Shown here: positions 24,531-33,442 of the stretch, piece by piece
Layout: each line of letters begins with the position of its first letter
Position numbering within the stretch: the stretch's first letter is position 1
DNA from: Streptosporangium brasiliense
GTDB lineage: Bacteria > Actinomycetota > Actinomycetes > Streptosporangiales > Streptosporangiaceae
Reading direction: 5' to 3'
Length of the DNA: 64,000 bases
NCBI RefSeq assembly: GCF_030811595.1
Contig: NZ_JAUSRB010000002.1
Coordinates: 2,480,001 to 2,544,000 of the forward strand
Notes under the pieces: model-generated
The model's input: the letters and a program-made list of their open reading frames with translations, nothing else
Told to the model about the DNA's origin: nothing
Database searches by the model: none
Position numbers and translations under genes: made by a program

Positions 24531-26260
24531 GCTGCGCTCCCCGCGGCTAGTTGGGACTCGACGATCTCGATGTATGTCGGGCAGGATTCCAGCAGCTCGT
24601 CGTGGGTCCCCATGCCGACGATCACGCCGTCGTCGAGCACGATGATCTGGTCGGCGCCGGCGATGGTGGAGACCCGCTGAGCGACGATGACGACGGCGGA
24701 CTGGGCGGTGTAGGGGCGTAGGGCGGCGCGCAGCCGGGCGTCGGTGGCCAGGTCGAGAGCCGAGAACGAGTCGTCGAACAGGTAGATCTCGGGCTTGTTG
24801 ACCAGCGCTCGGGCGATGGAGAGCCGCTGCCGCTGACCACCGGAGACGTTCGTGCCGCCCTGTGTGATGGGCGCGTCGAGGCCCCCGGGCATCGCCTCGA
24901 CGAAGTCGCGGGCCTGGGCGACCTCCAGCGCCTGCCACAGCTCCTCGTCACTGGCGTCCGGGTTGCCGTAACGCAGGTTGCTCGCGACGGTCCCGGTGAA
25001 CAGGTACGGCTTCTGCGGCACCAGGCCGATGCGCGTCCAGAGCATCTGGGGGTCGAGGTCGCGGACGTCGACGCCGTCGACCGAAACCGTGCCGGAGGTG
25101 GCGTCGAACAGCCTGGGCACCAGGGAGACCAGCGTCGTCTTGCCGGCTCCGGTGCTGCCGACGACGGCGGTGGTCTGCCCGGCGGAGACGCGGAAGGAGA
25201 TGCCGGACAGCACCGGAGCCGCCGCGCCCGGGTAGCGGAACTCGACGTCCCGCAGCTCCAGCTCGGCGCGGCCGTGCACCTGCCGTACGGGATCGTCGGG
25301 CGGGCGCACCGACGACTCGGTGTCGAGCACCTCGCCGATGCGCTCGGCGCAGACCGCGGCGCGCGGGATCATCATCGAGATGAAGGTGGCCATCATCATC
25401 GAGGTGAGGATCTGGATCAGATACATCAGGAAGGCGGTGAGGGCGCCGACCTGCATCTCGCCGCTGTCCACGCGGCCGGCGCCGAACCAGAGCACGGCGA
25501 CGGCGGAGACGTTGAGGATCAGCAGCACGACGGGGAAGATGAGGTTCATCAGCTGCCCGGCGCGCAGCGCGGTCGCGGTCAGCGCGTCGTTCGCCCCGGC
25601 GAACCGGAGCGTCTCCTCGCGTTCCCGGACGAAGGCGCGCACGACGCGGATGCCGGTCAGCTGCTCGCGCAGGACCTGGTTGACCCGGTCGATGCGCTCC
25701 TGCATCGCGCGGAACTGGGGGACCATGCGGGAGATGATCAGTCCGATCGACACCAGCAGCACGGGGACGCAGACCGCCAGGAGCCAGGACAGGGTGAGGT
25801 CCTGGCGCAGCGCCATGATGATGCCGCCGATGCCCGTGATCGGCGCGGAGACCAGCATCGTGCAGCCCATCACCACGAGCATCTGGACCTGCTGCACGTC
25901 GTTGGTGCTGCGGGTGATCAGCGAGGGCGCTCCGAACTGGGAGACCTCCCGGGTGGAGAACTCGCCCACCCGGTGGAAGACCGCTGAGCGGACGTCCCGG
26001 CCGAATCCCATCGCCGCGCGGGCGCTGTAGTAGACCGCCGCGATCGAGCAGATGATCTGGATCAGGGACACGAACAGCATCCAGCCGCCGGCGGACAGGA
26101 TGTAGCCGGCGTCGCCGGTGGCGACGCCCTGGTCGATGATGTCGGCGTTGAGGCTGGGCAGGTACAGCGAGGCCATGGTGCCGACGATCTGCAGCACCAC
26201 CACGGCGGTCAGCGTCGATGAGTAGGGCCTGAGATAGGTGCGTAGCAGCCGGCTCAGCAT
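24527..26260 (-). CDS. ABC exporter half-transporter, degenerate nucleotide-binding domain
   Basis: A 577-residue subunit with an N-terminal six-helix membrane domain and a C-terminal NBD: Walker A GSTGAGKT, signature VSGGQRQ and Walker [13 protein letters not shown]. Asp occupies the place of the catalytic Glu after Walker B. This is the usual asymmetry of heterodimeric exporters (BmrCD or TM287/288 type) and fits pairing with the downstream canonical subunit. ATG 26260 lies inside the end of the TetR gene (7-base overlap), so regulator and both subunits form one operon. Substrate unknown. Confidence 0.92.
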   Translation of the reverse strand: MLSRLLRTYLRPYSSTLTAVVVLQIVGTMASLYLPSLNADIIDQGVATGDAGYILSAGGWMLFVSLIQIICSIAAVYYSARAAMGFGRDVRSAVFHRVGEFSTREVSQFGAPSLITRSTNDVQQVQMLVVMGCTMLVSAPITGIGGIIMALRQDLTLSWLLAVCVPVLLVSIGLIISRMVPQFRAMQERIDRVNQVLREQLTGIRVVRAFVREREETLRFAGANDALTATALRAGQLMNLIFPVVLLILNVSAVAVLWFGAGRVDSGEMQVGALTAFLMYLIQILTSMMMATFISMMIPRAAVCAERIGEVLDTESSVRPPDDPVRQVHGRAELELRDVEFRYPGAAAPVLSGISFRVSAGQTTAVVGSTGAGKTTLVSLVPRLFDATSGTVSVDGVDVRDLDPQMLWTRIGLVPQKPYLFTGTVASNLRYGNPDASDEELWQALEVAQARDFVEAMPGGLDAPITQGGTNVSGGQRQRLSIARALVNKPEIYLFDDSFSALDLATDARLRAALRPYTAQSAVVIVAQRVSTIAGADQIIVLDDGVIVGMGTHDELLESCPTYIEIVESQLAAGSAA

Positions 26261-26937
26261 GAGTGGTGCCCTCCGCTTGGGGTGTCGGAGCTGTTGGAGG
26301 TCTCCGGACCGCCGGTGGCGTCCGGATCGGGCGCGTCGTGCTCCGGGCGCAGGCGGATGCCGTCCAGCAGCATGGAGACGATCTCCGCCGGTGACAGCGG
26401 GTCGTCCTCGACGAACCGGGGATGGCTGCACGCGACGGTCAGCAGCTGCAGCCGGCGCACGGCCTCCTGCGGACCGCAGCGCAGCCGGTCGCGGCCGGGC
26501 TCGATCAGGTCGATGAGCGCCTGCCGGATGACGACGTTCTGGCCGAGCCGGATCTGGCGGTTGCGGCCGGCCTCGACGGCACTCCCGCACCCCAGGGCGT
26601 CCAGCAGCCGGAAGACGCGCGTCGTGCGCTGCTGCAGGATCTCGACCGCCGCGACGAGCCGGGCGTCCAGGGGGGCCGCGCGGTCGATGGCCGCCAGGTC
26701 GCGCAGCAGCGGGTCGGGGTCGAAGGCGCTGGCCACGGCCGCGTCCACGAGCTCGTCCTTGGTGGCGAAGACCCGAAAGATCGTCCCCTCCGCGACGCCG
26801 GCCGCCTGCGCGATCTGCCGGGTGTTGACGTCGGGGCCGTGGGCGAGCACCAGCGACAGCGTGGACGCGATGAGCGCGGCACGCCGCTCGTCCGGCGGGA
26901 GCGGCGCGGCGCGCTGGGAATGGGACGTCATGATCAC
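26254..26937 (-). CDS. TetR-family regulator of the ABC exporter operon
   Basis: A 227-residue TetR-type repressor. The N-terminal helix-turn-helix reads TRQIAQAAGVAEGTIFRVFA followed by TKDELVDAAV, and the C-terminal part is a helical ligand-binding region. Start is GTG 26937 (AGGG eight bases upstream) or ATG 26931. It is the first gene of the exporter operon and a 19-base palindrome lies just upstream, so it probably represses its own operon until an effector binds. Confidence 0.9.
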   Translation of the reverse strand: MIMTSHSQRAAPLPPDERRAALIASTLSLVLAHGPDVNTRQIAQAAGVAEGTIFRVFATKDELVDAAVASAFDPDPLLRDLAAIDRAAPLDARLVAAVEILQQRTTRVFRLLDALGCGSAVEAGRNRQIRLGQNVVIRQALIDLIEPGRDRLRCGPQEAVRRLQLLTVACSHPRFVEDDPLSPAEIVSMLLDGIRLRPEHDAPDPDATGGPETSNSSDTPSGGHHSC

Positions 26938-26959
26938 GCGGATGACCCTACACGGCGAG

Positions 26960-26978
26960 TGAGTGAGTTACTCACTCA
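26960..26978. promoter_or_regulatory. TetR-type operator palindrome
   Basis: TGAGTGAGTTACTCACTCA is a perfect 19-base palindrome around one central base, 23 bases upstream of the TetR start. Such AGTGAGT/ACTCACT sites are typical operators of TetR repressors, so autoregulation is likely. Confidence 0.85.
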
Positions 26979-27080
26979 TAAGGGTGAGCAATCCGTTTAC
27001 AGGGGTGGGCGGCCCGGTGTCCGTGGCGGTCCGGTCGCTCCGCCGCCGGTGGGCATCGAGGTCCGTCTGGAGGCTAGTAT

Positions 27081-27107
27081 AAATTTGCAGTGGACTTCAA
27101 ATTTGCA
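27081..27107. repeat. AT-rich direct repeats upstream of the DUF6204-type gene
   Basis: AAATTTGCA occurs at 27081 and 27099, an 18-base spacing, in otherwise GC-rich DNA. They may be a pair of regulator sites or part of a promoter for the gene at 27231. No binding protein is implied. Confidence 0.45.
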
Positions 27108-27230
27108 CTACGTTCAACGATGGACGGGCGGGTGCGGAGCGCGGCACCCGCCCGCCGGGCGGGGTGCGTCCGGGGCGGTGGCCCGCCGGGCGGGCTCCGG
27201 CGCGCGCCGTCCGGAAAGGATGAGGACACC

Positions 27231-27569
27231 ATGACGCGGCACGTCTTTCGAGTGATCATTCGTGGCAAGTTCGACCGGTTGGGCGACGCCGACCGGGCCG
27301 CGCTCCTCGACCGCCTCGGCCGGGCCGACGACCAGGACGTGACCGGGAGCCCTTTCAGCGAGGAGGGCACCTTCGTCTATGACGAGACCTTGAGCTGGTT
27401 CACGTTCCGCTGCCAGGTGTCAGCCGACGCGGCGGGCGGCGAGGCCGCGGCCCAGCAGGAGGCGATCGCCCTCCTTGAGGCCCACGGCTACGGGTTCAGG
27501 GATCCGCGTCCGGCGATGACGAACATGAGCACCATCCCCATCCGCAGGAAGGGCCGCCGGGTGAGCTGA
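27231..27569 (+). CDS. DUF6204-like small protein
   Basis: A 112-residue protein of predicted alpha-beta structure: strand VFRVIIRGKFD, helix AALLDRLGRAD, strand GTFVYDETLSWFTFRCQV, then a helix EAIALLEAHGYGF. The pattern RGKFD followed later by EGTFVYD and FTFR fits the actinobacterial DUF6204 family, which has no known activity. ATG 27231 follows GAGGA. It stands alone, with a repeat-bearing gap upstream. Confidence 0.75.
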   Translation: MTRHVFRVIIRGKFDRLGDADRAALLDRLGRADDQDVTGSPFSEEGTFVYDETLSWFTFRCQVSADAAGGEAAAQQEAIALLEAHGYGFRDPRPAMTNMSTIPIRRKGRRVS

Positions 27570-27738
27570 CGCGCTTCTTCCGGCCGCCGCGCCGGCCCGG
27601 CCGATCTCGCCGCCGGCCCGGCCGACCTCGCCGCGGTCCCGGGCGGGCCGTGCCGTCCGGTGGACCGGCTTGACCTGCGTGTCCGTTAAGCCGGCGGGTG
27701 CGCAGGGTATGGCCGCCTTCGGACAAGGAGGTGCTTCC

Positions 27739-27987
27739 ATGGCGCTCATCGACCGGGAATGCGTCCGGCGGCTGCTGGAATCACCGGACCCCGACACCGC
27801 CCTGGTGTTCGTCCGCGGCGACTGCCTGGTCCTGGAGAAGGGGGAGATCGACGATGACCACCGGGCGCTGATCATCGCGCGCCGCCGGGACGTGGCGGAC
27901 TTCACCGCCGGTGATGTGGTCACGGACGAACAGCTCGACCTGCTGGCCGACCGGCTCGACAACGTCGCCCGGGACATAGGGGTCTGA
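27739..27987 (+). CDS. conserved-looking small acidic protein of unknown function
   Basis: An 82-residue protein with an excellent AAGGAGG site before ATG 27739. It alternates helix and strand (CVRRLLE, TALVFVRGDCLVLE, ALIIARRRDVADF) and ends in a helix (EQLDLLADRLDNVA). No known motif was recognised. Base use is normal for the region, so it is probably a real gene, perhaps cotranscribed with the gene at 27231. Confidence 0.65.
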   Translation: MALIDRECVRRLLESPDPDTALVFVRGDCLVLEKGEIDDDHRALIIARRRDVADFTAGDVVTDEQLDLLADRLDNVARDIGV

Positions 27988-27998
27988 GACCCGGCGGC

Positions 27999-28388
27999 TC
28001 ACTCGGGCTCGGGGAAGCTCTCGGTGCGGGCGTCGTAGCGGGCGCGGGTGGCCTCGATCTCGTCGACGTGCTCCTCGGCCCACGAGACGAGGGAGCCGAC
28101 GGTGTCGAGCAGCGTGCGGCCCATCGGGGTGAGCGCGTAGTCGACGCGGGGCGGCATGACCGGATACATGGTCCGGGAGATGATGCCGTCGCGCTCCAGC
28201 CCGCGCAGGGTGACCGTCAGCATGCGCTGGCTGATGCCGTCGATGTCGCGCTTGAGCTCGTTGAACCGCTTGGTGCGGTCGCTCAGCTGGGAGATCACAT
28301 ACAGCGACCACTTGTCCCCGACGCGGTCCAGGATCTCGCGGGCCTGGCAGGCGGCCCTGGTGCGCTCGGAGAAGGCCGTGCTGTCCAT
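27999..28388 (-). CDS. HxlR-family transcriptional regulator
   Basis: A 129-residue winged-helix regulator. The HxlR pattern is complete: a short N-terminus with a Cys (AACQAREI), DRVGDKWSLYVISQL, RFNELKRDIDGISQRMLT (recognition helix), LRGLERDGIISR and YALTPMGRTLL. Such proteins often sense electrophiles or oxidants through the N-terminal Cys. It diverges from the YceI gene across 140 bases that carry inverted repeats, so control of both genes is likely. Confidence 0.92.
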   Translation of the reverse strand: MDSTAFSERTRAACQAREILDRVGDKWSLYVISQLSDRTKRFNELKRDIDGISQRMLTVTLRGLERDGIISRTMYPVMPPRVDYALTPMGRTLLDTVGSLVSWAEEHVDEIEATRARYDARTESFPEPE

Positions 28389-28416
28389 GGTTCTCTCCAG
28401 GTAACTAAATGAGGTG

Positions 28417-28437
28417 AAAGTGCCTTCTTGTCACTTT
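28417..28437. promoter_or_regulatory. candidate HxlR operator
   Basis: AAAGTG and CACTTT form an inverted repeat with a nine-base spacer, 29 bases upstream of the HxlR start. A half-site-like GTGTCAC follows at 28446. Placement between the divergent genes supports an operator. Confidence 0.6.
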
Positions 28438-28460
28438 TGGCGAAGTGTCACCAGGATAGA

Positions 28461-28501
28461 GGCGGTTCCCCTTCGGAACCGACCTATCAAAGGGAACCGC
28501 C
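28461..28501. promoter_or_regulatory. nested inverted repeats before the YceI gene
   Basis: GGCGGTTCCC (28461-28470) pairs perfectly with GGGAACCGCC (28492-28501). GGTTCC in the first arm can alternatively pair with GGAACC at 28475-28480. The two foldings exclude each other. The element lies 27 bases before the YceI start, so it could be an operator pair or a small attenuating structure. Confidence 0.55.
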
Positions 28502-28528
28502 TTACCCCAGGTAACCCAAGGAGACACG

Positions 28529-29113
28529 ATGACGACCAAGGCTGTCGAGATCCCCGGCTACGTCGCCGGCACGTGGGCCATCGATCCGGCCCACTCCGAG
28601 GTGAGCTTCGTCGTCCGGCATCTCATGATCAGCAAGGTGCGCGGGCGCTTCCTCGCCTTCGAGGGCCGGATCGTCACCGGCGGCGACCCGCTGGAGTCGA
28701 GCGTGACCGCGACCATCGATCTGGCCTCGGTCGACACCGGTAACAAGCAGCGGGACGACCACGTCCGCTCCGCCGACTTCTTCGAGGCCGACGTCCACCC
28801 GACCATGACCTACCGCTCCAGCGGGATCCGCCCCGACGGTGACGGCTTCCTGCTCGACGGCGAGCTCACCCTCAAGGGGGTGACCCGCCCGGTCCCGCTG
28901 AAGCTGGAGGTCAACGGGTTCGGCCCCGACCCCTTCGCCGCCGACCCCTTCGCCGGTGGCCGCGCTGGGTTCACGGCCACCGGGGAGATCAACCGCATGG
29001 ACTTCGGCGTCAGCTACAACGGCCCCATCCCCGGCGGTGGCGTGGCCCTGAGCGAGAAGGTCCAGATCGTCATCGAGATCCAGGCGGTCCTCCAGACCGA
29101 CGCCACCGCGTGA
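28529..29113 (+). CDS. YceI-family lipocalin-like protein
   Basis: A 194-residue YceI protein that folds as a beta-barrel binding isoprenoid-like lipids. Recognised segments are GTWAIDPAHSEVSFVVRHLM, SKVRGRF, VDTGNKQRDDHVRSADFF, PTMTYRSS and GELTLKGVTRPV. No signal peptide is evident, so it is cytosolic. ATG 28529 follows AAGGAG. The gene diverges from HxlR and is presumably its target. Its stop codon starts a tandem repeat array. Confidence 0.92.
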   Translation: MTTKAVEIPGYVAGTWAIDPAHSEVSFVVRHLMISKVRGRFLAFEGRIVTGGDPLESSVTATIDLASVDTGNKQRDDHVRSADFFEADVHPTMTYRSSGIRPDGDGFLLDGELTLKGVTRPVPLKLEVNGFGPDPFAADPFAGGRAGFTATGEINRMDFGVSYNGPIPGGGVALSEKVQIVIEIQAVLQTDATA

Positions 29114-29265
29114 CGGCCGCTCGCGGGAGCCGGACCCGCGCAGGCCATCCCGTGACGATCCCTCGCGGGAGCCGGCCCTGTGCCGCCCCATGACGGCCGT
29201 TCGCGCGCGCCGGTCCCGCGCCACCTCATGACGGCCGTCCCGTGGGCGCCGGACCCGGGCGCCGG
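29111..29265. repeat. about 40-nt tandem repeat starting at the YceI stop codon
   Basis: Four imperfect copies begin TGACGGCCG or TGACGATCC at 29111, 29153, 29191 and 29229 (periods 42, 38, 38). The first TGA is the stop codon of the YceI gene. The core GCTCGCGGGAGCCGGACCC recurs with changes. Confidence 0.75.
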
Positions 29266-29281
29266 ACCCGTGAGGGTGTGA

Positions 29282-30271
29282 TCATCCCTGAGGGCGGGAG
29301 CGCCACCTGGCCAGGAGGTCCGCCTCCCGGTCCGGGCTGATCGTGGTGTCCGTCGAGAAGGACGCCTCGGACTCGCGGATCTCACGCACCGACCGGCCGA
29401 ACGGACGCGGGCTGAGACCGGCCGCCGCGGCGGCGGCCGGATCCGCGGTGTTGACCGCCGCGTGCCCGCCGCCCTCCGACCAGAGCGGCAGCGACCGCCC
29501 GTCCTCTCCCTCGGAGCGCAGGAAGTCCTGCCCGACCCAGGTCAGCGTGGTCCCGGGCGGTCCGACCTCGGCCACGATCGCCTCCAGCATGTCTCCGAAG
29601 GAGAACGGCGGGGGCGGGCTGACCGCGTGGAAGGCGCCCGAGCCCGCCTTCTCGGCCATGGCGATGATCCAGGCGGCCATGTCGCGTCCGTCGATCACCT
29701 GGATCGGGTCCGTGGGGTCGCCCGGAGCCAGGACCTCGCCGCCGCGTGCGATCCGGTTCACCCAGTAGGTGAACCGGCCCGTGTAGTCGTACGGGCCGAT
29801 CACGTAGGTCGGCCGTACGATCAGGGTTTCCGACCCGAAGTGCTCGACCGCGGCGCGCTCGCAGAGCACCTTCAGCGCCCCGTAGGTCTCGATGGTGACC
29901 GCCTCCGGGATCGGGCCGTCGAGCTCGACCAGCGGCGAGTCCTCGGCGAAGCCCGGCTCCTTCGGGACGGTGTAGACGGCGGTGCTGGAGACGAAGACGT
30001 ACTGGCCCGTGGAGAGCGCGCCGGCGAGGGAGGCGATCTGCCCCGGATGGTAGGCGCTGACGTCGATCGTCGTGTCCCACCGCCGCTCACGCAGGACCGA
30101 CAGATCCGCGTTGCGGTCGGCCCGCAGGTGCTCCGCCTCGGGGAACAGCTCCGGCCCCGTCTGCCCTCGGTGCAGCAGGGAGACCTCGTGCCCGGCCGCG
30201 ATCGCGGCTTCGGTGATGTGCCGGCCGACGAACCGGGTCCCACCGATGATCAGAATGCGCATGCCCGTCAT
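29282..30271 (-). CDS. NAD-dependent epimerase/reductase (extended SDR)
   Basis: A 329-residue Rossmann-fold protein. The nucleotide site is ILIIGGTRFVGRHI, then a strand with HRGQTG, the acidic DVSAYH segment and catalytic-type Ser with Tyr and a later Lys (FVSSTAVY, then YGALKVLCE). This matches extended short-chain reductases acting on nucleotide sugars or related carbonyls. ATG 30271 sits close to AGGAAA; ATG 30262 is possible. No sugar gene adjoins it, so the substrate is unknown. Confidence 0.87.
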   Translation of the reverse strand: MTGMRILIIGGTRFVGRHITEAAIAAGHEVSLLHRGQTGPELFPEAEHLRADRNADLSVLRERRWDTTIDVSAYHPGQIASLAGALSTGQYVFVSSTAVYTVPKEPGFAEDSPLVELDGPIPEAVTIETYGALKVLCERAAVEHFGSETLIVRPTYVIGPYDYTGRFTYWVNRIARGGEVLAPGDPTDPIQVIDGRDMAAWIIAMAEKAGSGAFHAVSPPPPFSFGDMLEAIVAEVGPPGTTLTWVGQDFLRSEGEDGRSLPLWSEGGGHAAVNTADPAAAAAAGLSPRPFGRSVREIRESEASFSTDTTISPDREADLLARWRSRPQG

Positions 30272-30597
30272 TTTCCTGCATAAGGTGCACCGGAATTAGT
30301 GGGGTATGCCGGAATTTTTCGGCATGAGGGACGCCTGGACCGGTCTTCCCTCCTTTCCGTTTCCGTGCCGCCGTGCTTTCCGTTCCATGCCGCCGTGGCT
30401 CCGCCCCCCGCTTTCCGCGCCGTGTTGCTTCCATGTCGCGCTGCCTTCCGCGCCGCGCTGATGTCCCCTTCCGCGCCGCCACCGTGACCTCCCCTTCCGC
30501 GCCGCCGTCACCTCTTCCACGCCGCCGTGATCTTCTCGTCCCCTTTCGCCATGGAGTCGGCGCACCCTTTTCGCTGTGAAAGAGGACAACGGGTACG
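30272..30597. other. gap with degenerate CCTTCCGCGCCGCC-type repeats
   Basis: This 326-base gap between divergent genes holds a series of degenerate units resembling CTTCCGCGCCGCCGTGAT from about 30355 to 30540. The start is AT-richer (30285-30320) and could contain the reductase promoter. No gene was supported. Confidence 0.6.
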
Positions 30598-31008
30598 TTG
30601 GAGGTGTTCAACGCCGACTTCAGGACGGTCATCATGACGATCTGGCCAGAGGCGCGACCGTGCAGACCGCCTCCGGCCGCCGGGCTCCGTGACCCGAGCC
30701 CCCACGATCTCCACGTCGACCTGCTGGAGGCGCCCGCCCTGCTGAGGGTGAGCGGTGAGATCGACCGCACGACCAGGAGACTCTGGGAGGAGGCGTTGGG
30801 CGGACTGGTCATCAGGGGTGAGGACATGCACCTCGACTTCTCCGGGCTGACGTTCGTAGACGTCCGGGGGGCTTGGTTGCTGACCGAGGCCGCGCGTAGC
30901 CTCCCCGTCGGGAAAAAGGTGTTCCTGCACCACGCGCCCTACTGTCTGAGATCCGTACTCACCTTGATCGGACCGGACCCCTCCCCGATCGAAGTGGAGA
31001 CGCAATGA
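30598..31008 (+). CDS. STAS-domain anti-sigma-factor antagonist
   Basis: About 136 residues with a STAS fold: strand ALLRVSGEID, helix LWEEALGGL, strand MHLDFSGLTFVDVRGAWLL and helix LTEAARSLP. The Asp-Val-Arg segment occupies the place of the phosphorylated Ser/Thr of SpoIIAA-like proteins, where I see no Ser or Thr, so phosphorylation may not occur. Start is unsure: TTG 30598, GTG 30607 or ATG 30634. It overlaps the next gene by ATGA and opens the partner-switching operon. Confidence 0.8.
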   Translation: MEVFNADFRTVIMTIWPEARPCRPPPAAGLRDPSPHDLHVDLLEAPALLRVSGEIDRTTRRLWEEALGGLVIRGEDMHLDFSGLTFVDVRGAWLLTEAARSLPVGKKVFLHHAPYCLRSVLTLIGPDPSPIEVETQ

Positions 31009-31943
31009 GCACGACGGCGACCACCACCACGGTGGATCCGTTCGTCCACCCGGCGCTGTTCTACCGGGGAGCCCAGCAGTATCTCGACGGCACCGTGCCG
31101 TTCGTCCGCGAGGGCCTGGCGGCCGGGGAGCCGGTCGCGGTGGCCGTGCCCGCGCCGAACGTGGAGCTGCTCCGGGACGAGCTCGGCGCGGCGGCCTCCG
31201 GAGTGCGCTTCCTCGACATGACGGAGGCCGGCCGGAACCCGGGCCGCATCATCCCCGGGGTCCTGTACGCCTTCGCCGACCTCCACCCCGCCGGCAGGGT
31301 CCGCATCATCGGCGAGCCGATCTGGCCGGGCCGCTCGGAGACGGAGTATCCCGCCTGCGCCCAGCACGAGGCGCTGATCAACCTGGCGTTCTCCGGGCGT
31401 GCCGTCACCATCCTGTGCCCCTACGACCTCGACGGGCTCGCCCCCTCGGTGATCGCTGACGCGGAGATGACCCACCCCCTCCTCGTGGACGCCTCGGGCT
31501 CGCGTCCCAGCCGCGACTACGCGCCCGAACGCGTCATCGGCCGTTACAACCGGCCGCTGCGCGACCCGGCGGACGCCGCCGCCCTCGGCTTCTCCCCGGG
31601 CGACCTGGGGCGGGTGCGCGACTTCGTCGTGGGACACGCCGGCCGGATGGGACTGTCCGGAGAGCGGCTCGAGGACCTGCGGCTGATCGCCAGCGAGCTG
31701 GCGGCCAACAGCCTCGACTACGGCGGGGGCTCGGGGACCGTGCGTATCTGGTCGGAGAACGGGCATGTGGTCATGGACGTCAGCGACGCCGGTCACATCG
31801 TCGACCCCCTTGCCGGACGCCGGCCCGTCGATCCCCGCCAGCGGGGATCCCGCGGCCTGCTCGTCACCAACCTGCTCAGCGATCTCGTCCGCGTCCACAC
31901 CATCCAGGGCGGCACCACCGTCCGCGTATATTTCAGTGCTTGA
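31005..31943 (+). CDS. MEDS-domain / HATPase anti-sigma-type kinase
   Basis: A 312-residue two-domain protein. Residues 15-165 match the MEDS sensory domain (FVHPALFYRGAQQYLDGTVP, then PGRIIPGV and GEPIWPGRS). Residues 190-312 form an RsbW/SpoIIAB-like HATPase with RLIASELAANSLDYG, VMDVSDAG and GSRGLLVTNLLSD. This architecture, seen in RsbA-type proteins, senses an unknown signal and binds or phosphorylates partners. ATGA overlap with the STAS gene before and TTGA overlap with the phosphatase frame after. Confidence 0.88.
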   Translation: MSTTATTTTVDPFVHPALFYRGAQQYLDGTVPFVREGLAAGEPVAVAVPAPNVELLRDELGAAASGVRFLDMTEAGRNPGRIIPGVLYAFADLHPAGRVRIIGEPIWPGRSETEYPACAQHEALINLAFSGRAVTILCPYDLDGLAPSVIADAEMTHPLLVDASGSRPSRDYAPERVIGRYNRPLRDPADAAALGFSPGDLGRVRDFVVGHAGRMGLSGERLEDLRLIASELAANSLDYGGGSGTVRIWSENGHVVMDVSDAGHIVDPLAGRRPVDPRQRGSRGLLVTNLLSDLVRVHTIQGGTTVRVYFSA

Positions 31944-33442
31944 ACCGCCCCGACCGCACACGACCATCTGCACCATCTGTCAAAGCCCGTGCCGGCGCCC
32001 CGTCACCCCGGCTCCCTCAAGGCCGGCGCGCGGCCATGCGGAAGGAAGCGATCCTGAGCCCAGGAGATGAGCGTCGCCTGCTGCCCTCCAGCAGGCCGGA
32101 CGTCCTGAAATCGACCAGACAGACCATGCCCTCCCCCGGCAGGCGCGGTGCGGCCCAGACGGGAGCGTACGCGGCTCCGGCGGGAGCCTACGCGGTCCCG
32201 CCGGAGGCGTGCGCGGCCCCGGACGGCTCGGCGCCGGCGGACGATCGCGTGTTCGAGGGGCTCATGGAGGTGCTGCCCGCCGCCGAGCGCCTGTCGGCCT
32301 CGACGGCCCGGGCGCAGGTCATGCTCGACGTGATGCCCGGGTCGGCGAGCTGGTCCGTGCCGATCCGTGACGCCTCGGGGACGATCGTCGACTTCGTCAT
32401 CCAGGCCGTGAGCCCGGAGGCGGAGGACGTTCACGGCCGGCGGGGCGGGGAGCTGGTCGGCCTGCGCGTCCGGCAGTGCTACCCCTCGGTGCTGGACACA
32501 CCGCTGTGGCAGGCGCACCTGCGTGTGATGGAGACCGGCGTGTCCGAGCGGCCCAGCCGGTATGAGCACGTCGAGGCCGCCGACGGCGTCCCGCACCGGT
32601 CGGACTACGTCATGCGGCTCGCCCGCTACGACGACGGCCTGCTGGCCACCTGGGTCCGAGACGACAGCGAGCAGCGGCTGGAGGAGGAGAACCGGTTCAC
32701 CGCCCACCTGCAGAAGATCGTCATGCCGGTCCAGGACGAGCCCTTCACCCTGCCGGGCCTGCGGGTGGCGGCCCGTTACCAGCCCGCCGAGACGGCGGCG
32801 TATCTCGGCGGTGACTGGTACCAGGCGATCGGTCTGGACGACGGCGACGTGCTGCTCGCCGTGGGGGACGTGGCCGGCAACGGGGTGGCCGCCGCCTCCG
32901 CCATGGCGAAGCTCCGCCACGCGATCACCGGCCTGGCCTTCGCCCGGCACGATCCGGCGGAGATCCTCACCGTGCTGAACCGTCTGCTGTGCAAGCTCCG
33001 GCCCGACGTGCTGGCGACCGCGCTGGTGGCCCGCTACCACCCGGCCGACCGCACCCTGCGGTGGACCCACGCCGGTCACCCCCCGATGCTGCTGGCCCGG
33101 GGCTCCCACGTGGAGCGCCTGCTCCACCCGGGCGTGCTGCTCGGCGTCTTCGAGGACGCCACCTACACCTGCGGCACCGTACGGCTCAGGCCCGACGATC
33201 TCATGGTGATGTTCACCGACGGGCTCATCGAGAAGCGCGGCAGCGACCTCTACGAGGGCCTGGATCTCACGAGCGCCGCCCTGGCCGAGGCGCTCAGGCC
33301 GATCGCGCCCGCCTCCCAGGAGCGGCTGTCGGCGGTCATGAACGCCATGGTGCCGGCCAACGCGGCCGACGACACCTGCGTCCTGGTCGCCCAGGTCACC
33401 CAGGACGGTCAGCTCGGCCCGCACGTCCGCGGGGCCGGCTGA
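31940..33442 (+). CDS. PAS-like sensor / PP2C (SpoIIE-type) phosphatase
   Basis: A protein of up to 500 residues. The first 100 are low-complexity. A PAS-like region follows (WSVPIRDASGTIVDFVI to VRDDSEQRLEEENR). The PP2C SpoIIE domain covers the C-terminal 230 residues: ARYQPAETAAYLGGDWY, LLAVGDVAGNG, RWTHAGHPP, VMFTDGLIEKR and DDTCVLVAQV, which carry the metal-binding Asp residues. It would dephosphorylate STAS partners. TTG 31940 would couple to the previous stop, but ATG 32036 or 32126 are alternatives because the early residues look unconserved. Confidence 0.85.
   Translation: MNRPDRTRPSAPSVKARAGAPSPRLPQGRRAAMRKEAILSPGDERRLLPSSRPDVLKSTRQTMPSPGRRGAAQTGAYAAPAGAYAVPPEACAAPDGSAPADDRVFEGLMEVLPAAERLSASTARAQVMLDVMPGSASWSVPIRDASGTIVDFVIQAVSPEAEDVHGRRGGELVGLRVRQCYPSVLDTPLWQAHLRVMETGVSERPSRYEHVEAADGVPHRSDYVMRLARYDDGLLATWVRDDSEQRLEEENRFTAHLQKIVMPVQDEPFTLPGLRVAARYQPAETAAYLGGDWYQAIGLDDGDVLLAVGDVAGNGVAAASAMAKLRHAITGLAFARHDPAEILTVLNRLLCKLRPDVLATALVARYHPADRTLRWTHAGHPPMLLARGSHVERLLHPGVLLGVFEDATYTCGTVRLRPDDLMVMFTDGLIEKRGSDLYEGLDLTSAALAEALRPIAPASQERLSAVMNAMVPANAADDTCVLVAQVTQDGQLGPHVRGAG

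Noticed and set aside
22602..24680. Long plus-strand frame opposite the ABC genes
   Set aside because: Rich in Asp/Gly/His/Val/Arg with no motifs; a typical antisense shadow of ABC transporter genes.
30299..30589. Short frames in the repeat-rich gap before the STAS gene
   Set aside because: They only translate degenerate repeats and have no ribosome sites.
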